35,216 nucleotides of DNA from Glutinoglossum americanum (GCA_020080175.1 JAGHQL010000226.1:1-35216); one strand, 5' to 3'. Positions 1 through 10,472 are shown, counted from the stretch's first letter. Notes: generated from the letters alone by a model not told the origin. Made by a program: numbers and translations.

Positions 1-1
1 T

Positions 2-751
2 GACCAAAGAAATTCAGGCGCAGCTCACTTCTTCCGAAACCCTTATAAATATAAGCCACTAACCTCTCTCTTCCAAACTACTACTCCCTCCCTAACCACA
101 CGTATCGACCTTGCTCTCGCAATCACGAACTGCATCCGCTACCTCCACTCCACAAACTGGTTGCACAAAGGCCTCCGCTCTCACAACATAATCTTTTTCG
201 CCTCCCCCCCTCAATCCCCAGCCTCCTCTGCAACTACGTCCCAACCAAAACCAGACTGCGACCTCTTATCCCCCATCCTAACCGGCTTCGACTACGCCCG
301 CCCCGCCCGCTCAGAAGAGATGACCGAACGTCCTCCAGAAAACCCAGAATACGACATCTACCGCCACCCCGCAACCCACAGCTCAAACCCCACATCATCC
401 TACAAAAAGCCCTACGACATCTACTCCCTCGGCGTCATCCTAGTCGAGATCGCACACTGGAGACCAATCGACCAGATCATCGGCATCGAGGATCTAGCGA
501 AAGCGAAGCCCGAGAAGACGAGGGGCGTTCAGAAGTTGCTGCTGGATACGGCCGAGGGGTATTTGGATGACGTGGCGTTTAGGGTTGGGGAGAGGTATCG
601 GGAGGCGGTGGTTATGTGTTTGAGCGGGGAGTTTGGAGTCGGAGGGAAGGGGTTAAAGGATTATAAGGAGGAGGAGCATGGTGCGAGGTTGCAGGCGGAG
701 TTTTATGAGAAGGTCGTTTTGAAGTTGGGGGGGATTGTTACGGGGATGTGA
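2..751 (+). CDS. Protein-kinase-like C-terminal domain protein (5' end outside the window)
   Basis: The frame is open from the left edge and ends at TGA 749-751, giving about 249 residues of a protein whose N-terminus lies outside the window. Visible landmarks are those of a degenerate kinase fold. A helix ending IRYLHSTNWLHKGLRSHNI stands where the catalytic loop HRDLKxxN should be. GFDYARP stands near the DFG position, and DIYSLGVILVEIAHWRPI matches the conserved helix after the activation loop. The HRD aspartate is glycine and the following lysine is arginine, so it is probably a pseudokinase. From knowledge of the family, fungal proteins with this C-terminus often carry a HET-s/HeLo-like (prion-inhibition and propagation) domain at the N-terminus, but that part cannot be seen here. 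Function is unknown. No intron is needed in the visible part. Confidence 0.72.
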   Translation, partial: DQRNSGAAHFFRNPYKYKPLTSLFQTTTPSLTTRIDLALAITNCIRYLHSTNWLHKGLRSHNIIFFASPPQSPASSATTSQPKPDCDLLSPILTGFDYARPARSEEMTERPPENPEYDIYRHPATHSSNPTSSYKKPYDIYSLGVILVEIAHWRPIDQIIGIEDLAKAKPEKTRGVQKLLLDTAEGYLDDVAFRVGERYREAVVMCLSGEFGVGGKGLKDYKEEEHGARLQAEFYEKVVLKLGGIVTGM

Positions 752-1019
752 TGATGGGCGGGGTTTTGTAGGGTGGCTTTTTTTTCCTTCGTTTCATTTG
801 TCCTTTTTTTTTTTTTTGGGCCATTTGGAAGACCGGGATTTTTCCTGTGCAATCTCATCTTTATGGATAGGGAAGAGAAGAACATAGTACTTTTTAAAAG
901 TTCGTCCTCATATAAAATACAATATACAGTCTTTCTTTCCGTCAACCTGATATCCCCTTTCTTTATACTTTACAGCCAGCGGGATATATATAAATACAAG
1001 ACATTCCCTCCTCCTCACC
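752..1019. other. Convergent 3' intergenic spacer
   Basis: Short spacer between the 3' ends of the kinase-like gene (+) and the mL50 gene (-). It holds two T-rich runs near 778-818, consistent with a 3' untranslated region and polyadenylation zone on the + strand. Nothing else was seen. Confidence 0.5.
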
Positions 1020-2364
1020 CTACCCCCTCCCCAAAACAGGCAACCCCCTCTCCTCCAACTCCTTCTCGATAATCTTCCACCTCCCCACCGCCTTCTCCCG
1101 ATCCACAGGCGTGACCCTCCTCTCCACCACCTTAACGTTCGGAAGCCGGACAAGCTCCTCGTTCTCGAGCAGAGATTGCGCGAGTTTCCTAGGGGGGGGT
1201 GGAGTGACGAGGAGGGTCAGAAGGGATTGCGTGGTGAGGAGGTTGTGGATTTTGGGGTCGGGGATCAGGTGGCCGGTTAGTTGGGTTGTGCGTTTTAGGA
1301 TCTAGTTGGTGGAGGGAGTTAGTGTGAGGGGAGCTTTTTTTTTTTTTTTGAGGGGGGAGGCTCAACGTACGGCGAATTTGAGAGCCGGTTCTGTGAGAGG
1401 GATTGAGAGCCAGGAGGGGTTCCAGGTGGATATTATTTCTTGGAGGTGGGAGTCGGTTTTGTAGTGTTCTCCGGAGGATTGCTCGCCCGCGACGAGAAGG
1501 CCTTCTTTCTCCGTAGTGGGGGGTTCACCCTCAGTTGGGAGGTCAGTCGGAATGTTTTTATCTTCGGAAGTCTCATCTGTTGCGGCTTCGATGACTTCCT
1601 GGGGGAGCTCGCTAGGAATTGCATATTGCAGGATATCCTCCTTGACTTGGCCATCTGGATATACAAGGCTGATGCCTTGTTGTTCGTTGAGTGTAATTTG
1701 GACGGGGGTAGTTATGTCTTCATCGAGGTTGGTTGGGATGTTAGATACGTCTCCTAGAGGTTTTCCGGCTTGCTGAAGCGTGAAGACTTCTACGACGGCG
1801 CGGTGAAGGGCGTTGGTTAGGGCTGTTGGAGAGGCTAAGCGCTCTGGTGGGATGAAGCTATATGCATACGAGAATATCAGCGTCCAAAGTCCGGTTGTTG
1901 AAAGATGGAAGGACCTAGGGAGAGACCTACCACATAGACGCCTTAAACCCATATACCGGATCCCAGTTCTTCTCCCACCACCCACCAGATCCACCCACAT
2001 GCTCCAATCCATCCCACGTCGTCGCAGGTGAATACGCCTCCGCTCCCCCCGTCACTACTGAAACCTCTTCCTCAACAGGACGAGTTCGACGATCGTGTGG
2101 GTTGTAGGGATCTATCTGTCCGGGCGGCTTGTCCGTACCCCATAGCTTCCGTCTAAGCTTTTCGGAAAATGGCGTATTTTCGGGGTCAGTAGTGGGTTGG
2201 CGGCGAGCTGGGCGGGAGGAGAATGTGCTGAAGTTGGTTGCTGCGGCGAGAGGCAGGAGGCGGCGGGATCGGCATGCTGAGCAGAAGCGTGGAGATATAG
2301 CTAAAGGAATTGCGGAATCGTGGACGATGCCGATTGACCGTCCTAGTCTGGATAATCGGCGCAT
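1020..2364 (-). CDS. Mitochondrial large ribosomal subunit protein mL50 (MRPL13-like)
   Basis: Three exons on the minus strand: 2364-1931, 1857-1371 and 1301-1020, giving 400 residues. Introns are GTAGGT...ATATAG (branch-like CTGAT) and GTACGT...ACTAG (branch CTAAC); both joins keep frame and restore family-like text (ALTNALHRAVVEVFTL; LKFAILKRTTQLTGH). The ATG at 2364 was chosen because it starts an Arg/Ser-rich segment without acidic residues for about 50 residues, which reads as a mitochondrial presequence; the frame stays open upstream. The middle is acidic and variable, and the C-terminus (IPDPKIHNLL...TPPPPRKLAQ) is the conserved part. mL50 is a peripheral protein of the mitoribosomal large subunit. 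Identity rests on remembered resemblance to fungal MRPL13/mL50 proteins. The second intron contains a run of about 15 A on the coding strand. Confidence 0.72.
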
Positions 2365-3096
2365 TGTAATGGGTCGAAACTGCTGGTTAAATGTTTTGGC
2401 GGATGCTGATGCGAGCCAGAATTTACTGCCGCTTCGGGAATGCGAGTGCGCTAAGCCTATCCAGGATGCCTCGCTCAATATAAGTTTGTTTATGCACGAA
2501 GTTACTAACTGCCTCGTGGTGGGATACAACACTCCACGAGGTATTCCACAAGCAAAACGTCGAAAAATCCATACCCAAACGGGATGTAGGAGGAAGGAGT
2601 AGGTGATCCACCAAGCCTTTTTGCTGCGTGTTCGACCCTTAGCATTCCCGCTTATTTAATATTTTTTACTCCCGTCACTCATGAATTGCAGCCCAATTCT
2701 ACCGATTATACATACATCCCAATCTAAGTAATCTACACTTTACGTTAAGAGTCCTAGAGCGAGGGGTGTTTACCTATCATCCACTACGCATGGTACGCAA
2801 ACGGGTGCAAAAATTAGGGTAACCCACTTCGATCCATGCATGTTCCCTTAATTTTGGGGCCTTGGAGACAAACGGAAATACCTTTCATACTCCTGTCGTC
2901 GTGGGCATTCGTATCGGGATCTTGCGTTACATCCTAGGGCTAATCTCTGACCTAGTGCTTTTTCTAAGCCGGTGTCTCTGTCCGTCTGACTAATTGCGGC
3001 ATTTTGGCACTGAGACTAACAGCCCTAAATACTCCCTGGGATTGACTGTGAGAGGATGCCACAGCTTTCATCCTAGTAGAGCAGCAGCAGCAGCAA
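2365..3096. other. Intergenic region: mL50 promoter and DUF2458 3' end
   Basis: No reading frame here resembles a gene. The part near 2365-2620 should hold the mL50 promoter and 5' leader; an open frame continues through it but has no family resemblance. A short AGC/CAG repeat (about 3081-3096) lies immediately after the DUF2458 stop, within its likely 3' untranslated region. Confidence 0.5.
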
Positions 3097-4217
3097 TCAT
3101 TTGCACATATCCTCTAGCAACTCCAACATCTTCCTCTGCAGCTTGACCAATTCTTGGTCATCGATTCTTCCATCTTCGCCTCCAGGACCGCCACCTCCAC
3201 CTACAGGAACCCCGTTTACAGGTCCAGGACCTTTCCTTCTTACTAGGTTCGGTTTTGTGCCGAAGAACGGGACTCCTAGACTCTTCAAATCGGAACTCAT
3301 TGCCTTGGCCATTTCTACAGAGGCTTTGTAGACCTTCACCTCGAAGGTCCGAAGTTCCTGAGCGTCTTGCTCAGGGGTCTAGGATCCATTGTTAGCAATT
3401 TGAGAGGATCTGGCGACAGGAGCAATTGGAGATTGGGTCATACCGACACGGCGTCTCCAGCTGGTACAATGCCACCTACAAAACGCCTATATACATCCAC
3501 GTCAGTTCTAGTACAACCTAGACTTCCGCAAGTGATGCCATACAATACTTCATCTAGCTTCTTTTTCCCTTCAACTCTAGCTTCCTGTTTTTTCAATAGA
3601 GCCTTCCGGCCTTCCCACCTATGAGATCTGAATTAGCTGCCATATTGGTAAGAAATGGAGTATTCTTAACCGTAGAATACATGCCATGTTTTTTCATTTT
3701 CGTGTTGCACTGCAATCAGCTAATTTCATTACCCCAAAATCAGTAAAGTCCGCTATGTGACTTTCAAGCATAAGCGGCAAACCTTCTTGATCCTTGCCAT
3801 AGTGGTGTCACTTTGCGCAACCGTTTTCATAACACACTTCAGCCCAGCAGACCAATCTGTGATAGTGGTTGCGTCTATGGGTGGGGGTCTATTTACGGTC
3901 TCTGCTGGTGGTGGCCGAGGCATTGTACTCGCCGGTTGTAATCTTGGATCTCTAGATGGTTGTGCTTGGAGCGCTGGATTACATCCTAGCACATTTGCTG
4001 GAGGAGGCACCGTGGAAGCTTGGGATACAGAGTCTGGTGGTTCATATTCGCCCTCTTCGAGCTCATAGTCCTGTCGTTGGGGTATCGACAGGCCTGTATG
4101 TGCAACAAACGGCGCTGGTGGAGGTTGTGTTGCCTGTGGAGGCTGCGGTGGTGCTAGAGATGCTAGTGTCTTTAATACAGACGCCAGGTCTGGAGGTTGG
4201 TATGTGAAGTCGGACAT
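3097..4217 (-). CDS. DUF2458 family coiled-coil protein, five exons
   Basis: Exons on the minus strand: 4217-3783, 3719-3685, 3618-3544, 3486-3444 and 3378-3097, giving 289 residues. Exon 1 carries MSDFTYQPPDLASVLKTLAS and a Pro-rich stretch ending in DWSAGLKCVMKTVAQ. The small internal exons restore a basic helical segment (IAVQHENEKTW, then WEGRKALLKKQEARVEGKKK). The last exon has VKVYKASVEMAKAMSSDLK and a helix ending LLEDMCK. This order matches my memory of the fungal DUF2458 family, whose function is unknown to me. All joins keep frame. Three introns are GT-AG; the second appears to start with GC (TG|GCATGT) because no GT donor in the needed phase exists there. The 35-nt exon 2 is unusually small. 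The gene is divergent from the COX14-domain gene, 364 bp away. Confidence 0.78.
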
Positions 4218-4581
4218 TTTGATTAGTGGTGGTTGATTGAGCCGTCCACGGCCGAACTTATGCAATTGGGGATTTCTAAAGGGTGTCCTTGTTAGAACAA
4301 GCTGGTGAACGCAGTAGCTCCCTGGAGCATACTATTTACTCGAGACGGCCACCCGCCCGCACTGTAGTCTTTTTCGACTTGTGAGACGTTGTGAGTAATA
4401 ATATCATTGGAAAGCTGGAGGGATTTACCGTAGTTTCCAAATCAAGTCTAGCGCGACGATGAATGAACATCACCGAAATATTCTCTCGCGATGAATCCGT
4501 ATCTCTTTACAGCTCAGTAGACAGTAACACCTAATCTAACACGACTACACAATCCACTATCTGGCCTTTTTTATAGCAACA
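4218..4581. promoter_or_regulatory. Divergent promoter between the DUF2458 and COX14-domain genes
   Basis: A 364-bp gap separates the two start codons, which point away from each other, so both core promoters should lie here. No clear TATA box was seen. The + strand start at 4582 is preceded by a TTTTTTATAGCAACA leader. Confidence 0.5.
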
Positions 4582-5456
4582 ATGCCTCGCTCCGCAGCGG
4601 ACGCAACGCGGTTCACGGCCACAGCACCCCACGCCCACTCCAAATCCTCACGTATCCCCTCGGCATCTCCAACAATGCCGTCGCCGCCCAATCGACAAGA
4701 AACTCCCCAACAGAAAGTTGCTAGGCTGCGAGCCGCAGCATTAAAGGCTAAGGAGGGGAATATCTCAGCGTTTGATAAGGTTGTCGTTAGGGGGCGGGTA
4801 TGGGCTGATCGAGCACATCGGTTCGTAACGCTGAGTTTAGTCGGGCTAACAGGTATTATACCTGGGAAAATTCTTCTCGAACACCCCCCTCTGCATTGCA
4901 GCCAACATGCTCACCACACCTTAAAACTCCAGGCCTATCCGCCATCTACGCCACAGTAGCGATAACCGACATGCTCCTCCACAACCGCCGCAAAAAACGT
5001 GAATACTTCGCCCAACAATCCCACCTCCTCAGCGTATCCATCGCCGACGCTGCAGCCGCCGAGGCCCTTGGCACTGCCACAGAACCTCAAATCGCTCTCC
5101 TGAAACGCGAACGTGAGCATGCGGCTTATTTAGAGGAGTTGGAGAGGCAGAAGAATCCCGGAGTCGTGGAGAGGACGAAGGAGTGGCTGTTTAGTGGGTT
5201 GAAGAGGGATGAGGGGGAGGAGGCTGGGAGTAAGGATGGGACGCCGGCGGGCGAGGGGATGGCGTATGATCGGGTGTTAGCGCAGGTACAAGCTTTGAAC
5301 GCAGAGCAAGAGACGGAGAAGGAGGAGGGAAGGATGCTGGATCGGCCAGGAGAAGCCTCATCCCCGTCTCCATCCTCGACACCGTCACTACAATCCGAGC
5401 CCTCGTCATCGTCATCCTCAAGGAGCTGGACAAGTTGGCTAGGTACCCGAAGATAG
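4582..5456 (+). CDS. COX14-domain cytochrome c oxidase assembly protein
   Basis: Two exons, 4582-4852 and 4933-5456, joined across an 80-nt GT-AG intron (donor GTATTA, acceptor CCAG), encode 264 residues. The N-terminal part, MPRSAADATRFTATAPHA, then ETPQQKVARLRAAALKAK and FDKVVVRGRVWADRAHR, matches the fungal cytochrome oxidase c assembly (COX14) family as I know it. One membrane helix spans the splice junction (about residues 82-104: VTLSLVGLTGLSAIYATVAITDML), followed by a basic patch NRRKKREYF and a long charged coiled-coil region. The tail is Ser-rich. Family role: assembly of complex IV in the mitochondrial inner membrane, by early handling of Cox1. The protein is much longer than yeast Cox14, as is usual for filamentous fungi. 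Confidence 0.78.
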
Positions 5457-6039
5457 GACTCGCAACCCTATATCAACCTTCCATCACCCTCTCATACAAC
5501 TACCCACCAGACGTACACGGTGATTTTATATATAGATATACTCTTTGCCCTACTCCCATCTTTCCCACCATACGCCCTCTATTCTCCCCACCAAAAAGCA
5601 TATCACCTCTGTACCATAAAAAACCTATTCCTTTTTTTTTTTTTTTCTTATTCTTGCATTCAAGTCCTACGTTCTACCGTGTCCGAACCGGGCTCTTCCC
5701 CTTCTTCACCCTCTACTGTTTGAAGCTGCAGGGAAAAAAAAAACACTTTTTGGTTTTTGCGGAAAAAAAAACAGCCCCTTGTAAATGAATTTGATTGAGT
5801 AGGTTAGGGAGAGAATAAGGGAAAAATAGAGGGAATGGAACGCCGTGTCTGTGTTCATCTTTATCTGCCTGCTCCTTCCTCGGCTCCAGTTGGAGGAATG
5901 GGAAAAGGAAAGTGAAAATGAAAGGAGAGATGAAAAAATCGTTCGTCGGATGATGCCCCTGTAGTCGGAGACGAAACAACTTGGGCAAAAACGAAGGGAA
6001 CGCTGAGTCTGTCCTCAAGCACCATGCTACAACCGGAAA
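5457..6039. other. Convergent 3' intergenic region with A/T homopolymers
   Basis: The COX14-domain gene (+) and the coiled-coil gene (-) end toward each other here. The spacer has a T run near 5632-5646 and A runs near 5732-5741 and 5763-5771, placed so that each gene may have its own poly(A) zone. Open frames covering it are low complexity and not recognised. Confidence 0.5.
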
Positions 6040-7259
6040 CTAAGGCTCTCCATCCAAAACACTCCTCGCACTCTCCCCAACCCTCACAACCTCCTCATCT
6101 CCCTCTCCCGGCCTCACCACCCCTCCCGCACTAGCTGTCGTACTAACACTTTCACTCCGGGTCCTCCCATTCTGACTCTGCCTTCTCGCACTAATCACCC
6201 GTTCTAACTCCTTAATACGCCTCCTCAACGCCTCATTCTCTCGTTTCACGCTCTCGAGTTCCGCACGGTGGTGTGCGGTTTCTTCATACCTGGATGTAGC
6301 GACGGCGGAGGGGGAGAGGATGCCGTCTGAGCCGTAGAGGGCGGGCGCAGAGGAAGGTGTGGGGATGTAGGCGTGCGTGTGGGAGTAGGAGTGTTGGCGG
6401 TAGTGCTGGTGGTCTCCACCGTAGAGTCCGGGGACTGGAGATGAGGTCCTAGAGCGGCGATCGGAGATAATGGAGGATGTGAAGGAGTTTTGGCGGCTGA
6501 GGCGACCTTCTCTAGCGCGGTCGGTTGTGGCTTGGAAGAATGGGACACTTGTATGAGAGGCTATCCCTGGGGTGCCTTGAGAGATCGCACTGCCTGATAA
6601 GCCAGCTGCGACCCATCCGGGTGCGTTTTCTCTCAAGGAGGGCGCAACGGCACTATGGTTACTGGTGCTGGATGATGTGCGGTGGTGGCGTCTCTGGGGT
6701 GCTGGGTGCAACGGTCCAGAGAGGTGATGGTTAGCACTGACGTAATCCGCAGTATCTGGCAGTCCAGAAGAAGACGTCGTAGATACAACGGATGCAGAGT
6801 GTTGTGCGCGCAGCATAGACAATTCCCGCGTTAATCGGTTTACCTTTTGAGAACTCGAGTTAGCCATCGCTCCTCAGCCCTTCTCGCAGATCTGAAAAAG
6901 AGACGACAAGAAATCACCGAAAAACCTACCACAGCCTCTTGTTCCTTCTCAAGCTGCAAATGCAAATCCGCCGCCGTCAACGGCCTCGGGTGCCTCAAAG
7001 GCCCCGGCCCAGCTCCAACCCCAGAGTTATCCCCCGGAACCGCGGATGCACCGTACCCAGACCCACTCATAGTAGGTACAGATCCCGACGTCAACGGCAG
7101 AGGCGAAGTAGGGAATGAACTTATAAGCGGAGAGTGCGGCTGCGGCGGAGGACCCATAAGCTGTGAAGTCCGTCGTGAAGAAGCTGTAGAAGGTGGGTTT
7201 GAAGGAACGGACGCCGGAGGTCGCCCCGACGGGTGGACATAGTCCAGATCAGGAGCCAT
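6040..7259 (-). CDS. Conserved fungal coiled-coil protein of unknown function
   Basis: Two exons on the minus strand, 7259-6930 and 6843-6040, give 377 residues. The intron (GTAGGT...AAAAG, branch GCTAAC) interrupts a strongly conserved-looking helix: QLEKEQEAV joins VNRLTRELSMLRAQ. The N-terminal 80 residues are Pro/Ser-rich and disordered, followed by GPGPLRHPRPLTAADLHLQ. A second coiled coil lies at about residues 300-332 (RAELESVKRENEALRRRIKELE). The linker between is Ser/His-rich. I recall this LRHPRPLTAAxLHLQLEKEQEAVVNRLTREL block from other filamentous ascomycetes but know no function. ATG 7259 is the first ATG in the frame; the frame upstream opens only with TTG. Confidence 0.75.
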
Positions 7260-8035
7260 GACAACAGCCTTATCCGGATGATGAAAAACAACCGGATCAG
7301 TAAAACCTTTACAGGCAACGACAGGATCCCGCTTCCCCCGGCCAAAAGAAAACCCCGTAGGAAGCAGACGCGTGTTTTGAACACGCGAGCTCAACTACAA
7401 GAGCCGGCGATCGAGACAGATCTCTAAATCGACGCGGCCAAGAACTTCTTGCGTAAAAGAAATGCAATGCAACGAACGGCCTTGCCTCACGGGGGTGGGG
7501 GGGGGTGGGTTCGTCTTATTAAAGTGACGGGCGAACGAGAACCGTGGATTTGCGATGGATAAGGGACCAGATTCACGGGAGAGCGGAAGAACCGTGCAGG
7601 AATCCACGTTGTTGGGAAGTCATTGCCCTTGGACGATGCAAGGGGCTGCCGTGTTTGATGCATGGGTGAGTCGCGAGATAGATTGGTTTTAGGATGGGAC
7701 AGGATAGTGGGGTGGCTAAGCCTCTGGAGGGGGCTATTTTTTCTTTTCTTTCCTTTTGCTACCCGTGCCCAACTTGGCCACCAAGTACTTCACACGCACC
7801 GATCATCACCGCACAGGCCGGTTGGTCTGAGCATAGCATCCCCATTTTCGAGTTTTCTTTTCTTTCTTCTATATATGCGGCAAGCCGGTAATGCACCGCT
7901 AGGCAACGATGGGTTAAGCGCATAGTAGATAGTAGTATGCTGTACATGATCACAAGGGTATCCCACCGCTCTCCTCTGCTTGCTCTATGTTGCGCAGGGC
8001 AAACATCTCCCTCTCTCTCTCTCCCTCTCTCTCTC
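7260..8035. other. Intergenic region with G-run tract and small hairpin
   Basis: Upstream region of the coiled-coil gene (-) and 3' flank of the orphan gene (-). It contains a perfect 8-bp hairpin (CGCGTGTT, 3-nt loop) at 7369-7387 and a G tract at 7491-7509. A CT-rich run at about 8007-8036 lies just beyond the orphan gene's stop. No gene was recognised. Confidence 0.45.
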
Positions 8036-8800
8036 CTACTCTTCGACGGATGGCACCATGACGCGGAAGACACCGTCATCAGGGAGAGACGTCAGCCATC
8101 CCTCCACCCTGTCGGTCCTCCCAATCCGTCTTCTGGTGCCGTCGGCATCCTGTCTAAGTATCTCCAGGAGCCGCGTTTTCACAACGCCCGTTTTGGCGCT
8201 CTTTCTATTCCTCCGGTTTTTCCGGATACCCCCTTTACGGAGCTTCTTGATATCACCTGCTTTTGCCGTGGCACCCTCTCCATCCTTCTTGATAACGTGT
8301 CCCTCTGGGCCGTGTTTCTTCCGTTCGCCCTCTGCGAATGCGCATCCGTCTTCGCGGTCACCATTGCCACCGATTGTGTTTGTAGGGATGGCTATGGTTC
8401 CTCCCGCAGTCTCGCAGGATTCCTCGCTGGAATCCTCACCCTCTCCGCTCTCACAAAAACCCGGATCGGAGGGGTTGTACCAAGAATCTTCTAGGTACTA
8501 GGATGAATTAGCGACGCCAAAAGATATCAAATGGCACAGGCACCACAAGTCACCTACTGGGTTTTTTGGCCACACAAAGTTCTCCCACCATTTAGGTTTC
8601 CCCTTCTCGACCGCTTCGTTCTCAGATCCGCCCTCATATCCTGAGAGCACTCCCTCACCCATGCCATCAACTTCCTCGTCCCTGACATCAACCGCTGTGG
8701 CAAAATCAAGGGAAGTTGTGAAGGATTCCCGGCGACTTCGTCTATCCGGGGAGAACAACTCGCAGTAGCTGTCGCTCGTCTTGGCTGTAGTGAAGCTCAT
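8036..8800 (-). CDS. Hypothetical protein, possible lineage-specific gene
   Basis: Two exons on the minus strand, 8800-8558 and 8497-8036, give 234 residues. The intron has donor GTAGGT, branch GCTAAT and acceptor CCTAG, and both sides are phase 0. The N-terminal half is acidic (RDEEVDGMGEGVLSGYEGGS), with a Trp-rich patch KWWENFVWPKNP at the splice site. The C-terminal half is basic (KKLRKGGIRKNRRNRKSAK) and ends with GWLTSLPDDGVFRVMVPSVEE. I recognise no family, signal peptide or membrane segment. Support is only the long open frame and a good intron; two frames on the opposite strand are also open across exon 2, so the assignment is uncertain. The start was placed at the first ATG, as the frame upstream opens only with GTG. 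Confidence 0.45.
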
Positions 8801-8806
8801 CTTGTC

Positions 8807-8945
8807 CTTTGTTGATGGATCAAGAGAGACAGAAGGTTGCTCTTTGGTTTTGATGGATTGAAGAAGATATAGGGATGATTTGTTTGGTATCGATGAAGTT
8901 AGAAAATACGGGAATGTTCTGTTCTTTGGTATCGATGGAGTTAGG
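8807..8945 (-). repeat. Four imperfect ~40-nt tandem repeats in the 5' leader of the orphan gene
   Basis: On the + strand a motif like TTTGGTATCGATGGAGTTAG recurs at about 8925, 8883, 8843 and 8808 with spacing near 36-42 nt and growing divergence toward the ATG at 8800. The block lies directly upstream of the start codon, and the reading frame stays open through it. Confidence 0.6.
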
Positions 8946-10472
8946 AAGACGGAAGAGTTCACAAGTGTGCGTCTGTCTGTAAGTTCAACACCGTGAACTT
9001 CCCAGCCATCTCTTTAAATACCATTGAGCTCAACCAAACACCCAATCCGGAAGTGTAGAGCATCAATGGGACAATAGCCAACCCCCCCATTGTGTTCAGC
9101 TCGGACACTGCCTGTGGGAAGAATAAGAAAAGAGTGGGTCTAGTGCGTAGCTCAATACCAGCACCATCGTGAACTCGGCTCGGACACCCTCAACCAGAAG
9201 AACTAGGAGAAGAGAAGAGCGTGCCAAGCAAGTCACCCACCACGTAATGACGGATTATCCACCCGCGACTTCCTCCCAACAGAAGCAGATGCATCCACGC
9301 AGCTGTACCAACAGTTCCGTAAAATATAGTCATCTCTTCTAGCGTGTGTATATATACTACCCGACTCAGCAGAGCTGATTGCCCGAATTGGTCAATTCGC
9401 CAAGTCAAGCAATCAGCTCTGCTGAGTACGAAGGACGGGAGAGATCAGAGGGCTAAACACGCTAAGGTTCACCAACCATGGGGTGTTAAGGCCAGCAAGT
9501 GAATGATAGATCCATGACATCACGGCTCCACTCATCGTTGGTGAAGCACCTCAAAATTGAACTTACTTTTCTGCTCCACTATCCACCACTCGGGACAAAG
9601 GCGGCGGCCATTATCTATTATTCTCATATGGCCATAACACACCCACCCACAGAACCACACACACACTGTCCGAACGCAACCTAGGCCGTTAGTCGCCCTC
9701 CCCAGCCCAACGATGAGACCCGCCTTCCTCTACAAAAGGCACCCCGCGGCTTTACAAAGGAAGAGGAGAAGCGCAAGGATAGGGAAGCAGAAGGACTTCT
9801 GAGTAATCCGGTGGGTAACCTAGATGGGAGGCCTGAAGAGAAGGGCCGAGAAGGGCGAAGGAGATTTAAGGCCGGGCTGGTATCGTAGCGGAGAGATTGG
9901 CGTTTACCAGCAACAGGGATAATGCCCGTCTGATGCGGTAGAAGCCCTCGCTCTCAATGCATGCGGGATATATCTTCCCATTTTCACCTCACCACGCCAC
10001 GAGTACAAGTCGTCAAAAACCAAGTAAAGTAATTGGAGATAAACTGTGCCATCCCCCGTCTCGCAACACGGGACGGGGAATAAGGAGCTATGAAAAAAAA
10101 AAAAAGGCACATGAAAGGGCAAATCGTGGTGATCATAGGTATCTATCAAGAACTGAACCTCTCCCCCACAGCTAGTTACTCCCTCGCCCCCCATCATAGG
10201 TCCCCCCGCCTCTTCACGAAAACGAAGGCAGTAAGCCGGTGGAGTTTTCATCCCTGGCTCCTGTGTAAGGCGGACGTGTGGTGAACGTAAGCGATAACAC
10301 CCTTTGACGATATTTATTTTATTTTAAGGAAAAGCGAATAATGATGTAGAAAAACAGCAACCGATCTACCCCTGCTCCGGAAAGATACAAAGGTGGAAGC
10401 CGAAAAAGAGAAACGCAACGACTAACCGCTATCAGACCCATCGTCACTTTCGAACATCCACCCCTCTTTTCC
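8946..10472. other. Intergenic region, about 1.5 kb
   Basis: No recognisable gene on either strand. The one clear structure is the inverted repeat at 9364-9427, listed separately. Short CA-rich runs occur near 9640-9665 and an A run near 10094-10105. The right end (about 10260-10472) is probably 3' untranslated region of the VIP1 gene. Confidence 0.45.
9364..9427. repeat. Perfect 19-bp inverted repeat (hairpin) with inner inverted repeat
   Basis: ACTCAGCAGAGCTGATTGC at 9364-9382 has its exact reverse complement at 9409-9427. Inside the 26-nt loop, CGAATTG (9384-9390) pairs with CAATTCG (9393-9399). No coding frame explains it. Confidence 0.85.

Noticed and set aside
5500-5780. T and A runs resembling a bacterial terminator
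   Set aside because: The genes have introns and are fungal; the runs fit the poly(A) zones of two convergent genes.
7937-8501. Two overlapping open frames of 173-185 codons on the + strand
   Set aside because: They lie opposite exon 2 of the minus-strand orphan gene, show Leu/Ser-rich low-complexity composition, and have no family resemblance; the minus strand has a good intron.
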